Shown: positions 38,781 to 47,535, numbered from the stretch's first letter. The stretch is 64,000 nucleotides of DNA from Alcanivorax nanhaiticus (GCF_000756665.1 NZ_ARXV01000004.1:289657-353656), one strand, 5' to 3'. The notes: generated from the letters alone by a model not told the origin. Numbers and translations: made by a program.

Positions 38781-40028
38781 ATGAGTCATCTGTCCCCCCT
38801 GCTGGTACAGTCCAGCGGCATTTGTGCGGAGCGCGGCGAAGGAAGCTGGCTCTATGACAAGGACGGCAATCGCTGGCTGGATTTCACATCAGGCATCGGC
38901 GTAACGGCCACCGGTCATTGCCACCCCAAAGTCGTGGCAGCAACCCAGCAACAAGTCGCCAAACTGGTGCATGCCCAGTACGCCACCGTCACCCATCCCA
39001 ATATGCTGGCATTGACAGATCGCCTCTATCACCACCTTCCACAAGGCCTGGATGCGGTGGCTTTTTCCAACTCTGGCAGTGAATCCGTGGAAGCGGCAGT
39101 GAGACTCGCGCGGCAAGCGACCGGACGCACCAATCTAATCGCGTTCAGGGGCGGCTTCCATGGTCGCACCCTGGCGGCAGCGTCGCTGACCACCTCCACC
39201 AGCAAGGTCCGCACCGGATGGCAGCCCCTCATGGCAGGGGTCAGCATCGCGCCCTTCCCTCATGCCTACCGCTACAACCAGGACATGGACGAGTGCGTGG
39301 CGGCCTGCCTGCATGAGCTGGATCATATCTTTGCCACCGAGTGTAATCCGGCGGACACTGCGGCCATGATCATCGAACCCGTGCAGGGTGAGTACGGCTA
39401 CTACCCGGCCACAGAGACCTTCATGAAAGGCCTGCGCGAACGCTGTGACAAGCATGGCATCCTGCTGATCGCTGATGAAATCCAGGCCGGCTACGGACGT
39501 ACCGGCAAGTTCTGGAGCCATGAACATTACGGCGTGAAACCGGACATGATTATCACCGCCAAAGGGTTGGCCAGTGGCTATCCACTCTCTGCCATTGCCG
39601 CCAGCAAGGAACTGATGAATCACGGCTACCCCGGTTCCCAGGGCGGCACCTATGGCGCCAATGCGGTCGCCTGTGCAGCTGCACTGGCCACACTGGATGT
39701 AATTGAAGAAGAACAGCTGGTTGCCCGGGCAGAAAAACTCGGCAACCAACTTCGCAATCATCTGGAAGGACTGCGGGCAAATCATGACGGCATCGACGAG
39801 ATTCGTGGTGCCGGCCTGATGCTGGGCGTAGAAATGGTCAGCGCCCCTCATAAACCCGACGGCGATCGTGCAGCGCGCATCCTCAAGCATTGCGAACAGA
39901 ACGGGATGCTGATGCTGCGTTGTGGTAGCCAGGGGCAGGTCGTGCGATGGTTGCCACCGCTCACCGTGACCGAAGCGGAGATAGAAAAGGCCGTGGGTCT
40001 GTTCGAAGCCGCTTTGAAAGAAACCTGA
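38781..40028 (+). CDS. Class III aminotransferase (GABA/omega-amino-acid type)
   Basis: Protein of 415 aa. PLP Lys261 is in IITAKGLASGYPL; FSNSGSESVEAAVRLARQAT, AFRGGFHGRT and LLIADEIQAGYGRTGKFW are the standard class III motifs. Similarity pattern is of 4-aminobutyrate aminotransferase (GabT) and relatives. With the dehydrogenase at 36026 it could turn a terminal amino acid into the semialdehyde and then the acid. ATG 38781 has AAAGGAGGCG, a strong ribosome site. Confidence 0.88.
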   Translation: MSHLSPLLVQSSGICAERGEGSWLYDKDGNRWLDFTSGIGVTATGHCHPKVVAATQQQVAKLVHAQYATVTHPNMLALTDRLYHHLPQGLDAVAFSNSGSESVEAAVRLARQATGRTNLIAFRGGFHGRTLAAASLTTSTSKVRTGWQPLMAGVSIAPFPHAYRYNQDMDECVAACLHELDHIFATECNPADTAAMIIEPVQGEYGYYPATETFMKGLRERCDKHGILLIADEIQAGYGRTGKFWSHEHYGVKPDMIITAKGLASGYPLSAIAASKELMNHGYPGSQGGTYGANAVACAAALATLDVIEEEQLVARAEKLGNQLRNHLEGLRANHDGIDEIRGAGLMLGVEMVSAPHKPDGDRAARILKHCEQNGMLMLRCGSQGQVVRWLPPLTVTEAEIEKAVGLFEAALKET

Positions 40029-40029
40029 G

Positions 40030-40177
40030 TTGCAAGTGACAAGTTTCAAGTTGCAACGCGCTTGAGCATCACAGGGATTCAAGCGTCCTCGCCGCGACCA
40101 TAATTTGGTCGCGGACTCTGAGCCGGAAGCCCCCTGTCGTTAATCCGCGTTGTAACTTTCGACAGGAAACTTGCAAC
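40030..40177. repeat. Inverted heptamer repeat, CAAGTNN class, with inner hairpin
   Basis: Left arm 40030-40057: TTGCAAG-TGACAAG-TTTCAAG-TTGCAAC. The right arm at 40149-40177 inverts to GTTGCAA-GTTTCCT-GTCGAAA-GTTACAA. A separate hairpin, CCGCGACC/GGTCGCGG (40092-40114), lies inside. Word CAAGTNN is the CGAGTNN word with G changed to A, in the same order GA, TT, TG. Confidence 0.85.
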
Positions 40178-40195
40178 AGAAACCAAGGAGTACCA

Positions 40196-41167
40196 ATGAC
40201 ACAACCCACCATCACCGTCCTGCTCGCTGAAGACGAACCCAGCCTGCCCGGCCTGGATTCCCTTTCCGGTCAGGCCGAGGTGCGTGAGGCGCGGACGCGT
40301 GCCGAACTGGAAGCAGCGCTCCCCGTCAGCGACGTACTGGTGGTTACCGATTTTCGTACCGAGATGCTGGCCGAAGTGTGGCCGAATAATTGTCCTGTGC
40401 GCTGGGTGCATGCCACCAGCGCCGGGGTGGATGCCTTGATGATCGACCCGATTCGCAACAGCGACATTGTCGTCACCAACGCCCGCGGCATTTTTGATCG
40501 TGGCATTGCTGAATACGTGCTGGGAGCCTTGCTGATGTTTGCCAAGGACTCTCTGACCAATCTTGCGCTGATGAAGACACACCGCTGGCAGCATCGTGAA
40601 ACCCGCTTGCTGCGCGATAGCCGTGCCGTTGTGGTCGGGGCAGGCTCTATCGGGCGTGAAGTTGCCACCCTGCTCCGCGCGCTCGGCGTTCATGTGCTAG
40701 GTACCGCACGCAATGCACGGGAAGATGCAGCCTTTGAGAAAGTGTTCGCCCAACAGGCACTGCCGGATCTGCTTCCGGAAGCAGACGCGGTCATTATCAC
40801 CGCCCCGCTGACACCCGACACTGAGGGACTGTTTGATCCCGACCAGTTTTTACGCATGAAGCCCGGAGCCATACTGGTGAATGTGGGCCGTGGGCCGATT
40901 GTTCAGACTGAGGCATTACTGGCTGCGCTTCAGAGCGGACGGCTTGGCGGCGCGGCTCTGGATGTGTTCGAGGAAGAGCCCCTGCCCGCCGATCACCCCC
41001 TTTGGGATCAGCCCAACGTAATGATCTCTGCCCACATGGCCGGGGACTTCATCGGCTGGCGCGCTGCATTGGGCCAACAGTTTGTCGATAACTTTCAACG
41101 CTGGCAGCAAGGCGAGCCCCTGAATAATCCTGTCAGCAAGGAACATGGCTATGTAAGTAATGCCTGA
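40196..41167 (+). CDS. D-2-hydroxyacid dehydrogenase
   Basis: Protein of 323 aa. Rossmann motif VVGAGSIGREVATLL (about residues 145-160), the catalytic Arg in NVGRGPIVQ, Glu in DVFEEEPLP and His in SAHMAGD. The family reduces 2-oxoacids or oxidises D-2-hydroxyacids with NAD(P); glyoxylate/hydroxypyruvate and phosphoglycerate types are alternatives. ATG 40196 has CAAGGAG. Stands between heptamer repeats and the amidase. Confidence 0.88.
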   Translation: MTQPTITVLLAEDEPSLPGLDSLSGQAEVREARTRAELEAALPVSDVLVVTDFRTEMLAEVWPNNCPVRWVHATSAGVDALMIDPIRNSDIVVTNARGIFDRGIAEYVLGALLMFAKDSLTNLALMKTHRWQHRETRLLRDSRAVVVGAGSIGREVATLLRALGVHVLGTARNAREDAAFEKVFAQQALPDLLPEADAVIITAPLTPDTEGLFDPDQFLRMKPGAILVNVGRGPIVQTEALLAALQSGRLGGAALDVFEEEPLPADHPLWDQPNVMISAHMAGDFIGWRAALGQQFVDNFQRWQQGEPLNNPVSKEHGYVSNA

Positions 41168-41237
41168 ACCAGAAGGACAGTGGTTTTTTCACTGCCCCGG
41201 CTGAATCAGGTGTAGCGTCAAACCAGGAGGGATGCCG

Positions 41238-42644
41238 ATGAGCAAGGAATTACTGACCATGAGCGCCCAAGCGCTCAAGACTGCCTACCAGGCCGGTGCA
41301 TTATCACCGGTGGAGGTCTGCACCAGCCTGCTGGATCACATCGAGCAACACGATGATGCCCTGAATGCCTGGTGCCTGATTGACCGCGAGACAACGCTGC
41401 AATGGGCGCGGGAATCAGAGCAACGCTATCAGGATGGCAAACCACAGGGGCTGCTTGACGGTGTTCCGGTTGCGGTCAAGGATGTCTTCCTCACCCCCAT
41501 GTGGCCAACAGTGAAGGGGTCGAAAACTATCGATCCTGAGTCCACACTCAACAAGCGCTCTCCTGCGGTAGCCGCTCTGGAGCGCCATGGCTATGTCCCG
41601 CTTGGTAAAACCACAACCCCCGAGTTTGGCTGGAAGGGGATCACCGACAGCCCCCTTTGCGGCCCGACCAACAACCCCTGGGACCCGAGTAAAACCGCCG
41701 GAGGCAGTAGTGGCGGCAGCTCCGCTGCAGTGGCGGCCGGCATGGCTCCCCTGGCACTGGGTACCGACGCAGGCGGCTCCATCCGTATTCCTGCCGGTTT
41801 CTGCGGCATCGTCGGCCACAAACCCACTTTCAGCGAAGTTCCACACTGGCCCGCCAGTCCATTTGGCACTCTGGCTCACGCCGGCCCGATGACGCGTACC
41901 GTTGCCGACGCCGCCCTGATGATGAACGTGATGACCGAAGCGGACCCTCGCGACAGCCTGGCGGCTCCGCGCCGCAACATCGACTATGTCCGTGAGCTGC
42001 ATCAGCCAATGAAAGGCCTGCGGATCGCCATGAGCCCCAATCTGGGTTATGTGGATGTGGATGCCGAAATCGTCAACGCCTTCAAGGAAGCCGCTAAAGT
42101 TTTCGAAGCGTTGGGAGCCATCGTCACGGAAGCCGACCCGGGGTTCAGTAATCCGCTGGCCGCATTCAGTCACCTGTTCTACAGCGGTGCCGCCAACGCC
42201 ATGCGCGACCTGGGTGATCGACAACGAGAACAAATGGACCCGGCACTGGTGGAGGTGGCCAGCAAGGCAGAAAAACTCAGCATGCTCGACTATCTGGGTG
42301 CCATGAACGAGCGCATGGCGGTAAGCGAACGCATGGCGGTATTCCACACCAAGTACGATTTGCTGATCACCCCCACATTACCCATCGCCGCCTTCGATAC
42401 TGATCGCGAGGTGCCCGTGGACTGGCCCAGCACCCGCTGGCCCACATGGACGCCCTTTACCTACCCCTTCAACATGACCGGGCAACCCGCCCTGTCTGTG
42501 CCAATGGGCCTGAACAGCAATGGCTTGCCCATGGGCCTGCAAATTGTCGGCGCACGCTTTGACGACGCCAGAGTCCTTGCCGCCGGCCATGCCTTCGAAC
42601 AAACACAACCGTTCGTGCACCTGCCGCCGATGCTGCAGGAATAA
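41238..42644 (+). CDS. Amidase (amidase-signature family)
   Basis: Protein of 468 aa from ATG 41238; an ATG at 41232 abuts the AGGAGGG site too closely. The Ser-cisSer-Lys triad is Lys81 (VAVKDVF), Ser157 (GGSSGGSS) and Ser181 (DAGGSIRIPAG). It is not part of a gatCAB set (that lies at 15436-18638) and differs clearly from GatA, so it is probably a catabolic amide or lactam hydrolase. It may supply an amino acid to the neighbouring aminotransferases, but this is inference. Confidence 0.88.
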   Translation: MSKELLTMSAQALKTAYQAGALSPVEVCTSLLDHIEQHDDALNAWCLIDRETTLQWARESEQRYQDGKPQGLLDGVPVAVKDVFLTPMWPTVKGSKTIDPESTLNKRSPAVAALERHGYVPLGKTTTPEFGWKGITDSPLCGPTNNPWDPSKTAGGSSGGSSAAVAAGMAPLALGTDAGGSIRIPAGFCGIVGHKPTFSEVPHWPASPFGTLAHAGPMTRTVADAALMMNVMTEADPRDSLAAPRRNIDYVRELHQPMKGLRIAMSPNLGYVDVDAEIVNAFKEAAKVFEALGAIVTEADPGFSNPLAAFSHLFYSGAANAMRDLGDRQREQMDPALVEVASKAEKLSMLDYLGAMNERMAVSERMAVFHTKYDLLITPTLPIAAFDTDREVPVDWPSTRWPTWTPFTYPFNMTGQPALSVPMGLNSNGLPMGLQIVGARFDDARVLAAGHAFEQTQPFVHLPPMLQE

Positions 42645-42691
42645 ACCATTATCGCGGGGCCTCGTCAGTACCGCTATAACCTTGAAAAGAA

Positions 42692-42777
42692 GCGAGTAAC
42701 GAGTTACGAGTCACGAAAACCTCAAGATAGGAGCGACATTTTTTTGACTTTCGAAACTCGTTTCTCGTGACTCGAAA
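42692..42777. repeat. Inverted heptamer repeat, CGAGTNN class
   Basis: Left arm 42692-42719: GCGAGTA-ACGAGTT-ACGAGTC-ACGAAAA. Right arm 42750-42777: TTCGAAA-CTCGTTT-CTCGTGA-CTCGAAA. Both arms end in CGAAA towards the centre. It lies between the amidase and the class I aminotransferase. Confidence 0.92.
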
Positions 42778-42837
42778 CTGTTCTATTCGCACCGCCAGCG
42801 ACGCTCATGCGGATAAGGTTTTTCAGGAAAGGAGAAC

Positions 42838-44046
42838 ATGATGGGCAATATCAATCTGGACACGGATTTCTACGAAAGCGAAGACCCGATCTGGAACCCG
42901 GCGTTGCTCACCATTCCAGTACCGGGCATTCGCCGCATGGTGAATCTGGCGGCCGACCTGGACGATGTGATTCACCTGTCCATCGGCCAACCGGATTTCA
43001 AGCCCCCCGGCCATGTGATCCAGGCGGGCGTGGATGCCCTCAACGCCGGCCAGACCGGTTACACCATGGACGCGGGCCTGCCTGAGTTACTGGAAGCACT
43101 GGCAGATTATTACAGCACCCGCTATGGCCGGCCGTTGTCACCGGAAAACCTTATGATTACGACCGGTGCCACCGAGGCGATTTACCTGGCCCTCACCGCA
43201 ACCTCTGCTCCGGGGCGCGAATTCATCGTGCCAGACCCATCCTTCATGCTGTACGGTCCGCTGATTCGCATGAATGGTGGCACCGTCAAAAGTATCGCCA
43301 CCCGGGCCGAGAATGATCACCAGCTGGACCCGCAGGAAGTCATCGATGCCATGGGGCCCAATACCTTTGCGGTGGTACTGAATTCCCCCAGCAACCCCAC
43401 CGGTACCATCTACCCACGGGAAACCATTGAAGCCATCGTCGAGGAAGCCGCCTACCGGGGCATCCATGTGATCAGCGACGAAGTGTACGACCATCTGATC
43501 TATGACGGCCGCGAGTATCCCAGTGTGCTCTCCTGCTGCTCTGACCTGGATCATGTCATGGTGATTAGCAGCTTCTCGAAAACCTTTTCCATGGCGGGTA
43601 TGCGAGTGGGCTGGCTAATTGGTAGCCAGGGCGCCATCAAGAAACTGCGTCGCTACCACATGTTCACCACCACCGTGGCCAACACGCCTTGCCAGTGGGC
43701 CGGCGTTGCCGCCCTGCGTGGCAGCAACAACTTTATTGATGCCATGGTGGAAGAATACCAGCAACGTCGCGACCGCCTGGTGGAATTGGTGGAACAAACT
43801 CCTCACCTCACCGGCTACCGACCGGAAGGCGCGTTCTATCTTTTCCCCTCTCTCCCGGAAGGCGTAGACGGCGCTAACGTGGCCCTGAAAATGCTGCGGG
43901 AAACCGGGGTCTGCACCATCTCAGGCGACACCTTCGGCGAAGCCGGCAAGAGCGCGTTACGCATCAGCTATTCCACTTCCCTGGATCAGATTGAAGAAGC
44001 CTTCGAACGGATCATTCCGTGGATGAAGAAACAGAACTTTTCGTAA
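42838..44046 (+). CDS. Class I/II pyridoxal-phosphate aminotransferase
   Basis: Protein of 402 aa. PLP Lys248 lies in SSFSKTFSMAGMRVGW; the substrate-binding N-S-P-S-N-P-T-G and DEVYDHLIYDG are the AspC-like fold type I motifs. Substrate could be aspartate or an aromatic, branched or other amino acid. ATG 42838 has AAAGGAG upstream. The gene is bracketed by two CGAGTNN heptamer repeats in the same orientation (42692-42777 and 44054-44128). Confidence 0.9.
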   Translation: MMGNINLDTDFYESEDPIWNPALLTIPVPGIRRMVNLAADLDDVIHLSIGQPDFKPPGHVIQAGVDALNAGQTGYTMDAGLPELLEALADYYSTRYGRPLSPENLMITTGATEAIYLALTATSAPGREFIVPDPSFMLYGPLIRMNGGTVKSIATRAENDHQLDPQEVIDAMGPNTFAVVLNSPSNPTGTIYPRETIEAIVEEAAYRGIHVISDEVYDHLIYDGREYPSVLSCCSDLDHVMVISSFSKTFSMAGMRVGWLIGSQGAIKKLRRYHMFTTTVANTPCQWAGVAALRGSNNFIDAMVEEYQQRRDRLVELVEQTPHLTGYRPEGAFYLFPSLPEGVDGANVALKMLRETGVCTISGDTFGEAGKSALRISYSTSLDQIEEAFERIIPWMKKQNFS

Positions 44047-44053
44047 GGCAGAA

Positions 44054-44128
44054 GCGAGGAACGAGTTTCGAGTTGCGAAAATCAAAACCCGCTGTTGCTC
44101 TTCGAAAATCGTTACTCGTACCTCGTAA
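44054..44128. repeat. Inverted heptamer repeat, CGAGTNN class
   Basis: Left arm 44054-44081: GCGAGGA-ACGAGTT-TCGAGTT-GCGAAAA. Right arm 44101-44128: TTCGAAA-ATCGTTA-CTCGTAC-CTCGTAA. Same plan as 30706-30805 and 42692-42777, including an AGAAGCGAG lead-in. Confidence 0.92.
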
Positions 44129-44184
44129 CTGACACCCCGCAACTACAACCGCCTGCTGGCAGGCTCCTGCGGCAACACCAGAAC

Positions 44185-44217
44185 AAAAAAGCCGCGAACG
44201 AATCGCGGCTTTTTTTG
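44185..44217. terminator. Bidirectional terminator between the aminotransferase and secF
   Basis: AAAAAAGCCGCGA / TCGCGGCTTTTTTT. It serves the convergent aminotransferase and secF genes and is followed by a GTTAACT-class heptamer array. Confidence 0.95.
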
Positions 44218-44223
44218 TTTTAG

Positions 44224-44251
44224 CTGTTAACTATTAATTATTAACTGTTAA
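44224..44251. repeat. Tandem heptamers, GTTAACT class (single arm)
   Basis: CTGTTAA-CTATTAA-TTATTAA-CTGTTAA, directly after the terminator and 8 bp before the secF stop. The placement is the same as at 32894-32921 relative to cysE. Confidence 0.88.
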
Positions 44252-44259
44252 CTGCTTTT

Positions 44260-45183
44260 TCACGGCATTTCATCAATTTCTTCCGGCTCAGGAATCAGGA
44301 AATCCTCCTTGCTCACATTCATCATGAACAAGATGTTGCTGACCACATAAATGGAAGAATAGGTACCGACAGCAATACCCACCAGCAGCGCCTCAGAGAA
44401 GGCTCGCATCACTTCACCGCCGAAGAAATACAACGCCACCAATACCAGCAAGGTGGTCAAGGAAGTGTTGATCGTTCTGCTGAAAGTGGCATTCACCGCG
44501 TTGTTGATGATCTGGGTCGGATCGTTTTGCCGGGAATTGCGGAAATCTTCACGAATCCGGTCAGCCACCACGATGGAGTCATTGAGTGAGTAACCGATCA
44601 GGGCCAGTACCGCTGCCAGCACCGTCAAATCAAACGGCCACTGCACCAGCGAGAACAAACCCAGCACGATGATAACGTCATGGAAAAGTGCCACGACGGT
44701 AGCAACACCGAATTTGTTGGAGAACCGGAACCACACGTACAGCATCATCAAACCCAGCGCCAGCAACATGGCGGTACCGGATTCATCACGCAATTCATCT
44801 CCAACCTGAGGCCCCACAAATTCCACCTTGAGCAACTCAAGATCTTCATTGTGCAGTTTCAGGGCAGCGTACACATCGTGGCCGATGGTATCGGCATCAT
44901 CGCCCTCCTTGGGGGCAACACGGATATTCACTTCCTTGGGGGAGCCGTAATGCTGTACAACCGCATCACTAAACCCGGATTCCGCCAGATCCGCCCGCGC
45001 CTGGGAGAGCTCCACATCCACCGGGCTCTTCACCACCACGGTGGTACCGCCAGTAAAATCCAGCCCCAGATTCAGCCCACGAGTGACCAGTAACGCAACA
45101 GAGGCGATTACCAGCAGCACAGAGAGGATACCCAGCGGTTTGCGGGCACCCATAAAATTGATGTTCATGGTTGCTTTACTCAT
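44260..45183 (-). CDS. secF: SecF, protein-export membrane protein
   Basis: Protein of 307 aa with six transmembrane segments and a periplasmic P4 domain after the first. It has D-F-T-G-G-T near residue 45 and GYSLNDSIVVADRIREDFR in TM4-5. With SecD it uses the proton gradient to complete protein export. It follows secD after 12 bp. Confidence 0.97.
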   Translation of the reverse strand: MSKATMNINFMGARKPLGILSVLLVIASVALLVTRGLNLGLDFTGGTTVVVKSPVDVELSQARADLAESGFSDAVVQHYGSPKEVNIRVAPKEGDDADTIGHDVYAALKLHNEDLELLKVEFVGPQVGDELRDESGTAMLLALGLMMLYVWFRFSNKFGVATVVALFHDVIIVLGLFSLVQWPFDLTVLAAVLALIGYSLNDSIVVADRIREDFRNSRQNDPTQIINNAVNATFSRTINTSLTTLLVLVALYFFGGEVMRAFSEALLVGIAVGTYSSIYVVSNILFMMNVSKEDFLIPEPEEIDEMP

Positions 45184-45195
45184 CGCATCACCGCC

Positions 45196-47076
45196 TTAAA
45201 TACTCAGTTTCGCCGGTGCACGGGCACCACGCCCGTAAACCAGTTCAGCCATGGAACGGGTACCGATAATGGCCGTGAACATTGACGTCAGGATGCCGAT
45301 AAACAGGGTCACCGCGAAGCCCTGTACCGAGCCGGTACCGGCGGCGAACAGGATCACTGCCACAATCAGGGTGGTGATGTTGGCATCCAGAATGGTGGTA
45401 AAAGCGCGGGCATAACCTTCTTCAATGGCTTGACGGGGATTGAGGCCACGGCGCAAGTCTTCCTTGATTCGCTCGAAGATCAGTACATTCGCATCCACCG
45501 CCATACCCACGGTCAGTACGATACCGGCGATACCCGGCAGCGTCATGGTGGCCCCCGGAATCAAAGACATGATGCCGACAATAATGATCAGGTTGCCCAG
45601 CAGTGCCACGTTGGCAATCAAGCCAAACAGCTTGTACCACACCACCATAAACACCAGCACCAGCGCCAGCCCAAGCGCCATGGATTTGAGACCAGCTTCG
45701 ATGTTTTCCGCACCCAGGCTGGGGCCCACAGTACGCTCTTCCACGATGCTCACCGGAGCCGCCAGAGAACCGGCACGCAGTAACAGTGCGAGTTCAGAGG
45801 CTTCAGCGGGATTGTCCAGGCCGGTAATCCGGAAACGACTGCCCAGGGTGTCCTGGATCGTCGCCACGTTAATCACGTATTTGTCTGTAGAGCTGATGAT
45901 CTTGTCGACCAACTTGCCATCGTCACCTTCGACTTTCTCCACATCGGTCTTGGTTTCGATGAACAGCACGCCCATGGGGTTACCCACGTTCTTGCCGGTG
46001 ATGCGCTGCATCCGCTTGGCACCGTCGGCATCCAGGGTCACGTTCACTTCCGGCGAGCCGGACTGCTGATCGAAACCCATGCGGGCATCAATCACCTGAT
46101 CACCGGTGGCAATCTTGGATTTGTTCAAGGCAACGATCCGACCTTCCTGGCCTTTGAACGGGAAGAATTCCAGCCCCGGAGGCGCAATGCCGGTACGCAG
46201 ACGTGCAGAGGAAACGCTGTTGTCTACAAGGCGGAATTCCAGCGTCGCGGTACGCCCCAGAATACGGCGTGCCTGTGAAGCATCCTGAATACCTGGCAAC
46301 TGCACCACAATACGATCCGAACCCTGGCGCTGCACTACCGCTTCCGCCACACCCAGTTCGTTCACCCGCTTGTTCAACGCAGTACGGTTCTGATCTACCG
46401 CGTAGTCCTGCATTTCTTTCAAGGCGCTGTCATTCAGCACCAGCACGGTTGCCGGTGAATCGCCGGCCGGCTTCATGGTGAATTGATTCAGCGCCTGACG
46501 CAGTGGTGCACGCGAGGCATCGGCCGCCACCTGGTCAGCAAAGGTGACCGTCAGGGTGGTGCCATCCACGTCCACGCTGCGATAGCGCACACCCGCATCC
46601 CGCAGGGTCAGCTTGGCACTCCCCGCCGAGGCTTCCATACGGCTGGTGATCACCGCATCCATATCTACCTGCAGCAAAAAGTGCACACCGCCGCGCAGGT
46701 CCAGGCCCAGATTCATGGGGCTGGCACCAATGGCACGCAGCCATTGCGGGGTGGTTTCTGCCAGGTTGAGGGCGACCACATAGTTGTCGCCGAGGGTGTC
46801 GACTGCCAGCTCGCGGGCACGCAGCTGCGCTTCCGTGTCGGACAAACGCACCAGCAATGAGGTCCCTACGGTTTCTCCCGGACCATGCTGAAGGCCGGCG
46901 GAATCCAGAGCGCTCAGTACACGTTGGCGGCTCATTTCAGAGACTTCACCACCCGCATCGGCGTGACTGATCTGGATGGCCGGGGCATCCGGGTAAAGGT
47001 TGGGCAGGGCATAAAGGCCGCAAACAACAAGGGCGGCCAAAAGCAGGAAAAATTTCCAGCGTGGATAGCGTGTCAT
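45196..47076 (-). CDS. secD: SecD, protein-export membrane protein
   Basis: Protein of 626 aa from ATG 47076 (MTRYPRWKFFLLL), preceded by GGAAAGAG; a further in-frame ATG at 47118 is inside a terminator-like hairpin region and is not used here. It has the P1 periplasmic domain after TM1, D-L-R-G-G-V-H-F, and VGMAVDANVLIFERIKEDLR near the C-terminus. It is between yajC and secF in the classic queA-tgt-yajC-secDF order. Confidence 0.97.
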   Translation of the reverse strand: MTRYPRWKFFLLLAALVVCGLYALPNLYPDAPAIQISHADAGGEVSEMSRQRVLSALDSAGLQHGPGETVGTSLLVRLSDTEAQLRARELAVDTLGDNYVVALNLAETTPQWLRAIGASPMNLGLDLRGGVHFLLQVDMDAVITSRMEASAGSAKLTLRDAGVRYRSVDVDGTTLTVTFADQVAADASRAPLRQALNQFTMKPAGDSPATVLVLNDSALKEMQDYAVDQNRTALNKRVNELGVAEAVVQRQGSDRIVVQLPGIQDASQARRILGRTATLEFRLVDNSVSSARLRTGIAPPGLEFFPFKGQEGRIVALNKSKIATGDQVIDARMGFDQQSGSPEVNVTLDADGAKRMQRITGKNVGNPMGVLFIETKTDVEKVEGDDGKLVDKIISSTDKYVINVATIQDTLGSRFRITGLDNPAEASELALLLRAGSLAAPVSIVEERTVGPSLGAENIEAGLKSMALGLALVLVFMVVWYKLFGLIANVALLGNLIIIVGIMSLIPGATMTLPGIAGIVLTVGMAVDANVLIFERIKEDLRRGLNPRQAIEEGYARAFTTILDANITTLIVAVILFAAGTGSVQGFAVTLFIGILTSMFTAIIGTRSMAELVYGRGARAPAKLSI

Positions 47077-47118
47077 AGCTCTTTCCGGTGTTTTATTCCG
47101 GTTTGTGTCCGGTGTCAT

Positions 47119-47143
47119 GAAAAAGCCCCGTCATGGCGGGGCT
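47119..47143 (-). terminator. Terminator-like hairpin between yajC and secD
   Basis: Read on the minus strand, AGCCCCG-CCATGA-CGGGGCT is followed by TTTTTC. It lies 11 bp after the yajC stop and 43 bp before the secD start. It looks like a true intrinsic terminator or attenuator inside the operon. Confidence 0.75.
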
Positions 47144-47153
47144 GAGCCTGGTG

Positions 47154-47516
47154 CTAGATGGACTTGATGGTGCCTTTAGGCAGAGTGGCCTGGATGCTCT
47201 GCTTTTGCAGTTTGATTTCCAGGTTATTGCTGATTTCTACCACCACAAAATCATCGGTCACCTTGGCAATCTTGCCGAGGATGCCACCACTGGTGACCAC
47301 CTCATCACCCTTGTTCAGATTTTCCACCAGGCTCTTGTGCTCCTTGGCACGCTTCTGCTGCGGGCGAATCAGGAAGAAGTAGAACACCACCATCATCACG
47401 ACCAGCATGATCAGCTCGACGCCACCCGGACCGGCCGGTGCAGCAGGCGCAGCAAACGCCGGGGAAACCAAGGCGGACGCCATCAAGGCCAGCAGGGAAC
47501 GCATTGCGATTTTCAT
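47154..47516 (-). CDS. yajC: YajC, Sec translocase accessory subunit
   Basis: Protein of 120 aa. A short N-terminal hydrophobic Ala-rich segment is followed by the single anchor VELIMLVVMMVVFYFFLIRPQQKRAKEH, whose R-P-Q-Q-K-R is the YajC signature, and a cytoplasmic beta domain with G-D-E-V-V-T-S-G-G. It joins SecDF at the translocon. It starts 19 bp after the tgt stop. Confidence 0.96.
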   Translation of the reverse strand: MKIAMRSLLALMASALVSPAFAAPAAPAGPGGVELIMLVVMMVVFYFFLIRPQQKRAKEHKSLVENLNKGDEVVTSGGILGKIAKVTDDFVVVEISNNLEIKLQKQSIQATLPKGTIKSI

Positions 47517-47535
47517 TGATTACTCCAGTAAACAG

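Noticed and set aside
36026..44046. Prophage, integron or IS-borne island
   Set aside because: No integrase, transposase, att site or attC-like recombination site is visible; the block is only inferred as an insertion from gene order.
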